64,000 nt of DNA, taken from contig NZ_JAOANI010000009.1 in assembly GCF_025318105.1 (NCBI RefSeq), positions 157,361 to 221,360 of the forward strand, given 5' to 3'. The translations under genes and the position numbers were made by a program. Below, piece by piece: positions 1 through 7,171 of the stretch (positions are counted from its first letter, which is position 1; each line of letters starts with the position of its first letter). The stretch comes from Venatoribacter pacificus. GTDB taxonomy: Bacteria > Pseudomonadota > Gammaproteobacteria > Pseudomonadales > Oceanobacteraceae. A model generated the notes under the pieces. That model had not been told where the DNA came from, made no database searches, and saw only the letters and a list, made by a program, of their open reading frames with translations.

Positions 1-174
1 GGGGAGTAAATAAGCGAAGAACGCTTTTTTCTTCTCTTTAACATCCTGATAAACGCTGAAATCAGGCAGCGGTGTGAGTTGTGCGCTGGCGTTATTGGTT
101 TCTGACTCGCGTGCGCCTTCGCGGTCGCAACCGAGTAATCCCAGACAGATAATGAGTATTAAGTACTTTGGCAT
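1..174 (-). CDS. Bax-like glucosaminidase lipoprotein (N-terminal part)
   Basis: Only the first 58 codons lie in the window; the gene runs off the left edge. The protein begins with a short hydrophobic segment ending in LLGC, a good lipobox with the lipid-modified cysteine at residue 16, so it should be an envelope lipoprotein. The following residues (FSVYQDVKEKKKAFFAYLLP) closely resemble the start of the Bax / mannosyl-glycoprotein endo-beta-N-acetylglucosaminidase family, whose members are predicted to cut peptidoglycan glycan strands. The catalytic region is outside the window, so activity cannot be judged. The 275 bases upstream hold the divergent promoters of this gene and of the diguanylate cyclase; no clear box was identified. 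Confidence 0.7.
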   Translation of the reverse strand, partial: MPKYLILIICLGLLGCDREGARESETNNASAQLTPLPDFSVYQDVKEKKKAFFAYLLP

Positions 175-449
175 GTAAGAAACTGATTTTTTTAGAAAAC
201 TTTACCCAAGTTTAGCGAACTTCACGCTTTTCCCCCAGCCCCGGAGCGTGAAGAAACGTCGGCAACGAACTGTCTTTAAAATTGGCATAAATAACGCGGA
301 TTAAAGTCAGTATATTGTCGTATATTCGGAGTCCAGTGATTTTTTGTTACCGGTTATACGCTTTGGTGTATTCTTGCCGATAAAGCAAAAGAAGCGCACC
401 GGATACCGTAAGAGTGCGTCGTATGTGGAATATTCAGGAAGCCGAGCTT

Positions 450-1388
450 ATGTCCAGTCAGCCGTTGGTGATCATTGCTGCTGAAACCCTTGCGGTTCAG
501 GCCCAACTGGGGGATCTGTTGGCTGCCGAGGTTTGTGTGGCCGGAGCCATCAACCGTGCGCAGCTTTATGACTGGTTGGTTGAGCCTTCGCAGGTACCGG
601 ACCTGTTGATTCTTGAGCAGGGGTTGCTGGAAGAAAATCTGGCGACTTTTTGTAAGCGCTGGTACGACCACCCGAAAACCCGCGGCTGCGATATCCTGCT
701 GCTGGGGGCTGCGGACGATGCCCAGGAAACCGCGGCTCTGGTGGCTGGCGTGGCTGATTACCTGCGCAAACCGCTGAGCCCGCTGCTGGCGTTAACCCGG
801 ATTAAAAAACAGTTGGCACAACGGGCACAGCGCAGACACCTGGAAGCCTTGTCTGTTACCGATGGTCTGACGCATATCGCCAACCGCCGTTATCTGGATG
901 AATTTCTCTGCGCAGAGTGGCGGCGGGCGCAGCGTGAAGGTGGCAATATCGGCCTGATGATGGTGGATATTGATCACTTCAAGCTGTTTAACGACCACTA
1001 TGGCCACCCGGAAGGTGATCGTTGTCTGGCTCAGGTGGCACAGTGTCTGAAAAATGCAGTACAGCGACCACGTGACCTGGTCGCCCGCTATGGCGGTGAA
1101 GAGTTTGCGTTGGTGCTGCCATCAATACAATTTGATGGTATGGCCGTGGTTGCCCAGCGTTTGCAGGATGCGGTTGATCAGCTGGCGATTCCCCATGTTG
1201 CCTCGCCGGTGAGTGCATATATAACGGTGAGTATCGGTCTGGCGTGGTGTGAGCCTCAGGCCGATGAACGTTGGGAGTTGCTGTTGGCAGCCTCTGACGA
1301 AGCGTTATATGCGGCGAAAGCGGCCGGACGTCACCAATTCAGTGAAACCGTCAATCTGGCTTCCGTGCGTCAATTGCTGACGCACTGA
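450..1388 (+). CDS. Diguanylate cyclase with degenerate receiver-like N-terminus
   Basis: A predicted cytoplasmic enzyme of 312 residues that would make cyclic di-GMP from two GTP. Residues about 1-125 form a receiver-like alpha/beta region without an obvious phospho-acceptor context. A short helix leads to a full GGDEF domain with the active-site motif GGEEF at 215-219. An RxxD inhibitory site (RPRD, 206-209) sits five residues upstream, so product inhibition is likely. I chose the ATG at 450 because AGGAA lies 9 bases upstream. In-frame GTG 414 and ATG 423 would add 9-12 residues without a clear ribosome site. The gene stands alone and divergent from the Bax-like gene. Its output pathway is unknown. 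Confidence 0.9.
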   Translation: MSSQPLVIIAAETLAVQAQLGDLLAAEVCVAGAINRAQLYDWLVEPSQVPDLLILEQGLLEENLATFCKRWYDHPKTRGCDILLLGAADDAQETAALVAGVADYLRKPLSPLLALTRIKKQLAQRAQRRHLEALSVTDGLTHIANRRYLDEFLCAEWRRAQREGGNIGLMMVDIDHFKLFNDHYGHPEGDRCLAQVAQCLKNAVQRPRDLVARYGGEEFALVLPSIQFDGMAVVAQRLQDAVDQLAIPHVASPVSAYITVSIGLAWCEPQADERWELLLAASDEALYAAKAAGRHQFSETVNLASVRQLLTH

Positions 1389-1425
1389 TTGTTTACGATG
1401 CTGCGCAGCTCTGTTACTGCCCGGT

Positions 1426-1758
1426 TCAGTTGCTGCTGAGGTTAGCGCTCAATTTATTCAGGAACGCGTTGAGCCGGGATGAGGTACTCTGGCGACGTGT
1501 TTGCTGCAAAGCGACACGCTGGAAATCTTCCAGAGCCTGTCGCAACGACGCCAGCCCGGTACTGATTACTTCATATTCGTAGTGATGATCCTGAATGCTG
1601 ATTTTCAGCAGTTCCATATATTCAGCGTTCAGCAGCTGCATCAGGTTGAATACCTGATCTTTTTCTTCGCAATTGCTGGATTCCCAGTAAGCATCTTCCA
1701 GTGTCTGCAGCAGGTCCCAGATAAGTTCGCTGGCCTGACTGATGGTCATGGTGGTCAT
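1426..1758 (-). CDS. Small hypothetical helical protein
   Basis: A 110-residue protein of no family I recognise. It is acidic in its first 70 residues and predicted mostly helical, with a polar, Ser/Arg-rich C-terminus. No signal peptide, membrane segment or metal-binding motif is visible. The ATG at 1758 is preceded by AGGAG at good spacing, which favours it over an in-frame upstream start at 1773. It converges with the diguanylate cyclase (38-base gap) and lies downstream of the DUF4442 gene, 78 bases away in the same direction, so it may be cotranscribed with that gene. The strong ribosome site and intact frame argue that it is real. Confidence 0.65.
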   Translation of the reverse strand: MTTMTISQASELIWDLLQTLEDAYWESSNCEEKDQVFNLMQLLNAEYMELLKISIQDHHYEYEVISTGLASLRQALEDFQRVALQQTRRQSTSSRLNAFLNKLSANLSSN

Positions 1759-1836
1759 AAGGCTCCTGTACACATTAACGGCAACTGCTTTAAGCGTAGC
1801 AGATGGGCGTTTTCATGCAGTACAGGCGTGCGCTGA

Positions 1837-2331
1837 TCAGTCTTCGCGGGCCGGTTTACGGCGGATATACAGTGTTTTGCGGGCGCGGGCGACCAGTTCA
1901 CCATCAGCATCGACAATATGTACTTCATAGGTCGGCAGAAACTTCTCGCCGTCTGCGGTTTTGTCGCGGATTTCGGCCAGCATGGCATCGGTAACCATAA
2001 AGTGGGCGCTGACGACGCCGCGGCCGGGTTTTACAAAATCAATTTCGGCACTGGCATCCCAGACAATATAGTCGCGGCCAAGTGTATTCATCAGCAACAG
2101 CATGTAAAACGGATCGATCATGGAGAACAGGCTGCCGCCAAAGTGGGTACCGACATAGTTGCGGTTAAACCAGCGCAGCTTCATCTCGACTTTGGCTTCA
2201 CGGAAATCTTTGGCCAGATAACGAACGCGTACCCCGGCGCCCAGATAAGGGCCATAAATATTAAGAATGCGGCGTAAACCGGAAGCGGATGTCAGCCATT
2301 GGGTAAATTTTTTAATCATCAGATTGCTCAC
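1837..2331 (-). CDS. DUF4442 hotdog-fold thioesterase-like protein
   Basis: A 164-residue protein resembling the DUF4442 family, which has the hotdog fold of acyl-CoA thioesterases. The typical pattern is visible: the stretch NRNYVGTHFGGSLFSMIDP (about residues 57-75) matches the hotdog helix with its GTHFGG turn, and the C-terminal half alternates short strands. The substrate is unknown; DUF4442 proteins are presumed to bind acyl thioesters. The track start is GTG 2331 and neither it nor ATG 2319 has a strong ribosome site, so the N-terminus is uncertain by four residues. It lies between the small hypothetical gene and the acyltransferase gene, all leftward, but a terminator separates it from the latter. 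Confidence 0.75.
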   Translation of the reverse strand: MSNLMIKKFTQWLTSASGLRRILNIYGPYLGAGVRVRYLAKDFREAKVEMKLRWFNRNYVGTHFGGSLFSMIDPFYMLLLMNTLGRDYIVWDASAEIDFVKPGRGVVSAHFMVTDAMLAEIRDKTADGEKFLPTYEVHIVDADGELVARARKTLYIRRKPARED

Positions 2332-2387
2332 AGCAGAAAACGCGGTCGCGCAGTCTAGCGGTTGTGTTACAGGCGGGAAAGACGGAT

Positions 2388-2411
2388 ATAAAAAAGGAGC
2401 CCGCAGGCCCC
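2388..2411 (-). terminator. Rho-independent terminator after the acyltransferase gene
   Basis: Read leftward, a GGGGCC/GGCTCC stem (one G-T pair) with a short loop is followed by a run of six T. It lies 33 bases past the stop codon of the OlsB-like gene and separates it from the DUF4442 gene. Confidence 0.7.
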
Positions 2412-2444
2412 TGATTATCTTAAGCAGCAGACGCCAGTTCTGCG

Positions 2445-3206
2445 TCAGAGATCACTTTTGGTAAAGTGGCGCAGATAGCGCTGGTTGATGTCTTCTCGGG
2501 CAAGCAGGATCAGCGCGTCTGCGACGTTAAAATCTTTATCGAGACACGGCTCACCGCAGACTTTTACGCCAATGCGCAGATACGCTTTTAACAGTGATGG
2601 CACCAGTGCTTTACCGTCGATGTCCACATCGATGCGCGGCATGTGCACTTTAGGTTCAGCGCGCATGTGCTCGGGTGTGAAGTGCTTTTCGCGCAGATGA
2701 TTCACAATGGCGATGGTGCGGGCATAGCCTTCGTTCAGCGGAATGCTGGCACAGCCCATCAGGTAATCAATATTGTGTGCTGACATAAACTGGGCAATGC
2801 CTGACCACAGCAGCCCGATGGCGGCACCGCTGCGGAAATCCGGATCAACACAGGTGCGGCCGATTTCCATATAGGTTTTTCCTGGCAGCACGATGTTGCT
2901 GAGGTCAAACTCGGTGGCGGAGTAGAATCCACCGGCGCGTTGTGCCAGCTCGTTGGTAAGGAGACGGCTGTAGCCGATCACCTGGTCGCTCATCACGTCT
3001 TTTACAATAAGGTGCAGACAGAGGTCATCGAAATCGTCTTTATCGATGCCTTCGCTGGCGGTTGGCAGGCTGGCGCCCATACCTTCAGCAAAAACGCGAT
3101 AGCGCAGTTCGAGAGCCTGACGTATCTCCTTTGGGTCCTGTGTAATACGGGCAACCAATGGGGATTCGAGGGTTTCAGTCTGTTGGCGTGCAGTGGCTTG
3201 CTGCAT
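2445..3206 (-). CDS. OlsB-like GNAT acyltransferase (ornithine lipid synthesis type)
   Basis: A 253-residue GNAT-fold N-acyltransferase of the OlsB/putative-hemolysin type. OlsB proteins transfer a 3-hydroxyacyl chain from acyl carrier protein to the alpha-amino group of ornithine, the first step of phosphate-free ornithine lipids. Family hallmarks seen are the N-terminal LRYRVFAEGMGA segment, an acidic DDFDD stretch (about 60-64), the EIGRTCVDPDFRSG motif and a basic C-terminal region. OlsA, which adds the second acyl chain, is not in the window, so ornithine lipid production is only inferred. The ATG at 3206 is chosen over TTG 3212 because AGGA sits six bases upstream. Ornithine lipids often replace phospholipids under phosphate limitation, which would fit a strain that also uses phosphonates, but no Pho box was recognised here. 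Confidence 0.8.
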   Translation of the reverse strand: MQQATARQQTETLESPLVARITQDPKEIRQALELRYRVFAEGMGASLPTASEGIDKDDFDDLCLHLIVKDVMSDQVIGYSRLLTNELAQRAGGFYSATEFDLSNIVLPGKTYMEIGRTCVDPDFRSGAAIGLLWSGIAQFMSAHNIDYLMGCASIPLNEGYARTIAIVNHLREKHFTPEHMRAEPKVHMPRIDVDIDGKALVPSLLKAYLRIGVKVCGEPCLDKDFNVADALILLAREDINQRYLRHFTKSDL

Positions 3207-3320
3207 AGTCAATCCTGTTTTCTTATTGATCAGCGCGACTCTAAGTCAGGGCTGTGACATTTCTATGACAAGTCCGACATTCGTCTAAAGGGCGGCTATG
3301 CTAAGGGACGGGGAGGATTT

Positions 3321-3920
3321 ATGAAACCGTTGATTGTTACAACTCTGTTACTGTTCTGCGGAACAGTCTGTGCGCAGCCGGTAATCGGCGAAAATACCGC
3401 AGCGGCATTGGTTTCCCGTGCTTTGCAGGCCGAACCTTTGTTGTGGCTGCCTTTCCCTATGCCCTATGAGATTGAGCGCAGCAGTCAGGATAAAGATGCC
3501 GGTTTGCTGGATGGTTTATTCCGTTTCGGCCTGTTGCAGCGTGATAAAGAGATGAAAGTGGCTGACGTGCAGGAGGATGGCCGCATTAAACGCAAAGTGC
3601 TGGCGACCTGGATTTATGACTATCCGCTGGCGCACCGTGAGCAGGGTACGCAGGAAGGTTTTTACTACGGTACTGGCAAACTGAAGAAGGTTATGGAGTT
3701 ATCCAGTCCGTATCAGATCGGCGATTACTACTACGCAGAAGTGTATATCCAGTGGTATGTCGATGATCTGCAGGAATGGGCGAAAGATCCGGCGTTTCGT
3801 TCGGCACGCACGCTGCGTCGCAGTCTGGAGTCTTTTCAAAAACCGTTCGAAAAACGGGTTTACCTGCAATATGACGGCGAAAGCTGGGGCTTCTGGAATG
3901 GTCAGCCCGGCCTGCTCTGA
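3321..3920 (+). CDS. Exported protein of unknown function
   Basis: A 199-residue protein with a clear N-terminal signal peptide (lysine, then a hydrophobic run, cleavage expected after CAQ near residue 19). The mature part is rich in aromatic residues, especially tyrosine and tryptophan, and alternates short strands. I do not recognise the family. No cysteine pair, metal site or repeat is evident. A very good ribosome site (GGGGAGG, 7 bases before ATG) supports the start. It is transcribed alone, divergent from the OlsB-like gene and convergent with the thioredoxin-like gene 38 bases downstream. A periplasmic or outer-membrane-associated location is inferred from the signal peptide. Confidence 0.7.
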   Translation: MKPLIVTTLLLFCGTVCAQPVIGENTAAALVSRALQAEPLLWLPFPMPYEIERSSQDKDAGLLDGLFRFGLLQRDKEMKVADVQEDGRIKRKVLATWIYDYPLAHREQGTQEGFYYGTGKLKKVMELSSPYQIGDYYYAEVYIQWYVDDLQEWAKDPAFRSARTLRRSLESFQKPFEKRVYLQYDGESWGFWNGQPGLL

Positions 3921-3958
3921 TCAATGCCTGCGGCGGCCTCTGCAAGGATTGAACAGCG

Positions 3959-4534
3959 TTATAACTGAGTACGCAGCCACAAGCCGGGCGGTGTACTCAG
4001 TCCCTTGTCCTGATGCAGTATCCGGCCATTGCTGTCCATGACGTAATAACTCGGATACCCCTGCACCTGATACTGCTGTGCCGTTGTGGCATTGCCCAGT
4101 AATACCTCCCCACGGAATCCGACCGAGCTGACAAAAGTTTCCACTTCCTCACGGGTTTCCCAGTCGAGTGCCACAGTCACAATGCGCAGGTCATCATTAC
4201 CCAACAGATTAAGTCCGGGCATGCTGACGCGGCAAATGCTGCACCAGGGTGCAAAGAAATACACCAGAGTACGTTCGTGCGTTGCAGGCCAGGTCAGATT
4301 GCCTGTCAGGTTGACGGTCGGATTGTCTGCCAGTGTGGCGGCACGGTTGTAAAGTGCAGGGAGCCGGGTTGACGGGGCGTTGCTGCCGGAGTCCAGCATA
4401 TGCCGGCTTAGCCAGTGACTCAGAGCGCTGAATAACAGAATAAAGAACAGGAGTTCCGCCCCGCGGCGCAGCCATTTGCTGCGCACGCTGCGGGAAGAAG
4501 AATCAGATGGCCTTGGAGAATCGCTGTTGCTCAT
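3959..4534 (-). CDS. Membrane-anchored thioredoxin-like protein (ScsD/TlpA type)
   Basis: A 191-residue protein predicted to sit in the inner membrane with its thioredoxin domain in the periplasm. A positively charged N-terminus is followed by one membrane segment (about 23-42). The redox motif WCSIC lies near residues 98-102, and the cis-proline loop appears as GYPSYYV. The overall pattern resembles protein disulfide oxidoreductases of the ScsD/TlpA type. ATG 4534 overlaps the end of hemN by 32 bases; an in-frame TTG 4621 would add 29 unlikely residues. The overlap suggests cotranscription with hemN. Substrates are unknown. CcmG, encoded 10 kb away, is a separate thioredoxin dedicated to cytochrome c. 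Confidence 0.8.
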   Translation of the reverse strand: MSNSDSPRPSDSSSRSVRSKWLRRGAELLFFILLFSALSHWLSRHMLDSGSNAPSTRLPALYNRAATLADNPTVNLTGNLTWPATHERTLVYFFAPWCSICRVSMPGLNLLGNDDLRIVTVALDWETREEVETFVSSVGFRGEVLLGNATTAQQYQVQGYPSYYVMDSNGRILHQDKGLSTPPGLWLRTQL

Positions 4535-5882
4535 GTTGTTGCAGATAGGTATCGAATGCCATGCAGGCGTTTCGAACCAGTAAGCGTCCTTTGTCGGTGA
4601 TGCGGATGGCGTGCTGATCAATGATCACCAGGCCATCATTCACCATCGGTGCTAACTCATCAAGACTGCTTTGCAAATGTTGACGACTGTCGATAGCAAA
4701 TTGCTCGTCCAGTGCTGCGAAGTTGCACTTGAGGTGGCACAGTAATTCGGCAATCACGGTCCGTCTCAGTTTATCTTCGGCGCTGGTGATCAGCTGCTTC
4801 ATGGTCGGCAGGCGGTCATCGTGTAAAGCCTGTTCCCAGGTCGCCTCTGTTACCTGATTCTGCAGGTAATAATCGCCAATCTGGCTGATGGATGACACGC
4901 CAAAGCCAATCAGGTCGCAATCGCCGTGGGTGGTATAGCCCTGGAAATTACGGTGCAGTTTACCGGCGGCCTGTGCCCGCGCCAGCTCATCATCAGGTTT
5001 GGCAAAATGATCCATACCAACGTAGTGATAATCCGCCGCCGATAATTTGGTAATGCAGTGACCCAGAATGGCCAGTTTTTCATCGGCACCCGGCAGGTCG
5101 TCGGCACAGATGCGACGCTGGGGTTTGAAGCGTTCCGGCAGATGGGCGTAGTTAAAAATCGACAGGCGGTCGGGTGACATCTCAATGATGGTATCCAGTG
5201 TGCGGTCAAAGCTCTCCAGTGTCTGCAAGGGCAGGCCGTAGATCAGATCCATATTAATGGAACGGAAGCCGAGCGCGCGGGCTTCATCCATTACCGCACG
5301 GATCATGGATTCCGGCTGAATACGGTTAACCGCTTCCTGCACCTGATGTTCCAGATCCTGCACGCCAAAGCTCAGACGGTTAAAGCCCAGTGAACGCAGT
5401 ACCTTCAGTGTGTCTGGGCGCAGTTCACGCGGATCAATCTCAATCGAATAGTCGGCGCTGTCAGCATGGCTGAAATTGAAGTGCTGGCGCAGAAACTGCA
5501 TCAGATCCGTCAGTTCTGCATCACTGAGGAAGGTGGGTGTGCCGCCGCCAAGATGCAGCTGTTCGACCACCGCACTTTTACTTAACAGAGCCCGTTTGAG
5601 CAGAATTTCTTTTTTCAGCAGTTCCAGATATGGCGCCGCACGCTCGGTATGCTTGGTAACGATCTTGTTGCAGCCGCAGTAGTAACAGACATGACGGCAG
5701 AACGGAATATGGATATACAGCGATAACGCTTTGCTGTTGTCACGCCGGGCAAATGCGGCGCGTTCGCCCAGATCGTCGGCGGCAGGCTGAAACTCAACGG
5801 CGGTCGGATAAGAGGTATAGCGCGGACCAGGTTTGTTGTAGCGCTGAATCAGCAGAGGGTCCCACAAGAGTTGCTCAGTCAT
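4503..5882 (-). CDS. hemN: Oxygen-independent coproporphyrinogen III dehydrogenase
   Basis: A 459-residue radical-SAM enzyme, close to the usual 457. It oxidatively decarboxylates coproporphyrinogen III to protoporphyrinogen IX without oxygen, in the cytoplasm, for heme synthesis under low oxygen. The iron-sulfur cysteines are C62, C66 and C69 (HIPFCRHVCYYCGC), with the additional HemN cysteine C71 next to them. The HLGGGTPTFL SAM-binding stretch and the N-terminal YNKPGPRYTSYPTA segment are typical of true HemN rather than HemW. A candidate Anr/FNR box lies 60-73 bases upstream of the start codon, matching the usual anaerobic control of hemN. The gene feeds heme to the cytochrome c system encoded nearby. 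Confidence 0.95.
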   Translation of the reverse strand: MTEQLLWDPLLIQRYNKPGPRYTSYPTAVEFQPAADDLGERAAFARRDNSKALSLYIHIPFCRHVCYYCGCNKIVTKHTERAAPYLELLKKEILLKRALLSKSAVVEQLHLGGGTPTFLSDAELTDLMQFLRQHFNFSHADSADYSIEIDPRELRPDTLKVLRSLGFNRLSFGVQDLEHQVQEAVNRIQPESMIRAVMDEARALGFRSINMDLIYGLPLQTLESFDRTLDTIIEMSPDRLSIFNYAHLPERFKPQRRICADDLPGADEKLAILGHCITKLSAADYHYVGMDHFAKPDDELARAQAAGKLHRNFQGYTTHGDCDLIGFGVSSISQIGDYYLQNQVTEATWEQALHDDRLPTMKQLITSAEDKLRRTVIAELLCHLKCNFAALDEQFAIDSRQHLQSSLDELAPMVNDGLVIIDQHAIRITDKGRLLVRNACMAFDTYLQQHEQQRFSKAI

Positions 5883-5941
5883 TGTGTCGTCACGGTTAAC
5901 AGAAGTCAGTCGTCATTGTAGTGCGTGGCAAATGACGGGCC

Positions 5942-5955
5942 TTGCGCCATATCAA
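5942..5955 (-). promoter_or_regulatory. Candidate Anr/FNR box upstream of hemN
   Basis: TTGCGCCATATCAA matches the FNR/Anr consensus TTGAT-N4-ATCAA at 8 of 10 fixed positions. It is centred about 66 bases upstream of the hemN start codon, a fitting place for activation under oxygen limitation. It could also serve the rightward TetR gene, but hemN is the known type of target. This is inference from the motif only. Confidence 0.5.
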
Positions 5956-6114
5956 GGTGGGGGTTGCGACGTTTAATTGACATTTATTCAACTTTTTACG
6001 ACTTTGGCCGCTAACAGTCTTGATTTTACAAAAGATCAGACGTTTTATACCCAGTGTAAATATTCAATAAATAATGACATCTGCAAAAGCAGAGAATCTT
6101 AAAGGGGTGGGGAC

Positions 6115-6777
6115 ATGCCAAAGAAGCCGTTTACAGCGGAAGAGATTGCGGCGCAGCGTGAACGAATTATGGACAGTGCTTCCAGTGTGATGGCCGAGGT
6201 CGGCTTTCATCATTTGTCCATGCGTAAGCTGGCATCGCAGCTGGGAATGACCGCGAGCAATATTTACAATTATTTCCCGAATAAAGAGTCTTTATTTATT
6301 CATACCCGTCGTCGCGGCTTTGATCTGGCCTTTGCCGATATTAACGAGCAGATGTCGAGCAGCAGCAGCCCCACCGATTCCCTGTATGCCTTTGCCGGTC
6401 AGCTGATCGCTTTTGCCCAGCGCTTTCCCGGTTATTACCAGCTGATGTTTCAGCCACCGTTACTGAGCCTGGATGAAACCGAAGCCGTTGATCAGGATAT
6501 TCAGCTGCAGGTCGGGCGTCTGGTTGAAGAATGGCAGCGTCATCTGTTGTCACTGCTGAGCGACGCGGTGCCATCGCTGGCAGAACGCAGCGAAGCGGCA
6601 CAGCAGCAACTGGCGCTGTTTTTTATCGCTTCTATTCATGGCTTGATTGATTCTTACCGCTACCGCGCGCTACCGATGCTGTTGGCGGGGGTGGATCTGA
6701 TTCCGGATGAAGTGGTTCAGGCGCATATCAGCTGGCTGCTGTCGACGCTGGAGCGTCAGTCAGAGCGGGTTTCCTGA
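6115..6777 (+). CDS. TetR-family transcriptional regulator
   Basis: A 220-residue repressor-like protein. The N-terminal helix-turn-helix is clear (about residues 13-60), including the typical SMRKLASQLGMTASNIYNYF stretch and the NKESLF that follows. The C-terminal ligand-binding region resembles the TetR_C_33/WHG-type domain, with a FPGYYQLMF segment near 105-113; the ligand cannot be named. It stands alone between hemN (divergent) and the orphan FlhB-like gene (convergent), with no obvious target next to it, so it may control distant genes. A ribosome site AAAGGGG precedes the ATG. The AT-rich upstream region holds the promoter, but no clear operator palindrome was found. Confidence 0.85.
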   Translation: MPKKPFTAEEIAAQRERIMDSASSVMAEVGFHHLSMRKLASQLGMTASNIYNYFPNKESLFIHTRRRGFDLAFADINEQMSSSSSPTDSLYAFAGQLIAFAQRFPGYYQLMFQPPLLSLDETEAVDQDIQLQVGRLVEEWQRHLLSLLSDAVPSLAERSEAAQQQLALFFIASIHGLIDSYRYRALPMLLAGVDLIPDEVVQAHISWLLSTLERQSERVS

Positions 6778-6805
6778 CGCACGGAAGACCGCTTACATTT
6801 GCGAT

Positions 6806-6834
6806 AAAAAACGCCGGACAGTCCGGCGTTTTTT
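6806..6834. terminator. Bidirectional terminator between tetR-type gene and flhB-like gene
   Basis: A near-perfect 10-bp stem (AACGCCGGAC/GTCCGGCGTT) with a one-base centre is flanked by a run of A on the left and T on the right, so it can stop transcription from both sides. Confidence 0.85.
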
Positions 6835-6845
6835 ATGTTCCTGGA

Positions 6846-7160
6846 TTAGCTTTTCGGCGTTGTCGTCTTCGCCTGTGGGTTTTCACCCGGTATCTTGCCT
6901 TCCAGTGCATAAACAAACGACAGAATTTCGGCTATCACCTGATAGAGCTGCTGCGGAATTTCATCGCCCAGATCCAATTGTCCCAGCCAGCGCATTAACG
7001 ACGCATTTTCATACACCGGCACCTGATGTTGCAGCGCCAGCTGAATGATGGCCTGGGCCAGTTCGTCCTGTCCTTTGGCGCTGACTTTGGGCGCACTGAC
7101 ACCATCGTAACTGAGCGCAATGGCTGCGCTGGCGTCGAGCAGGGATTGCGGAATGCTCAT
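6846..7160 (-). CDS. FlhB C-terminal-domain homologue (orphan)
   Basis: A 104-residue protein matching only the cytoplasmic C-terminal domain of FlhB/YscU export switch proteins. The family run IALSYDG-APKVSAKG at 14-30, PVYEN at 48-52 and LDLGDEIP near 62-69 are visible. The autocleavage motif NPTH of FlhB is absent (YDGVSAP at the equivalent place) and there are no membrane segments, so it is not a full export gate component. It lies 11 bases downstream of the FliK-like gene in the same direction, so the two are probably one operon. This orphan pair beside ccmA is also known in Pseudomonas. A role in export-substrate switching is plausible but not shown. Confidence 0.85.
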   Translation of the reverse strand: MSIPQSLLDASAAIALSYDGVSAPKVSAKGQDELAQAIIQLALQHQVPVYENASLMRWLGQLDLGDEIPQQLYQVIAEILSFVYALEGKIPGENPQAKTTTPKS

Positions 7161-7171
7161 ATCGCGTCTCC

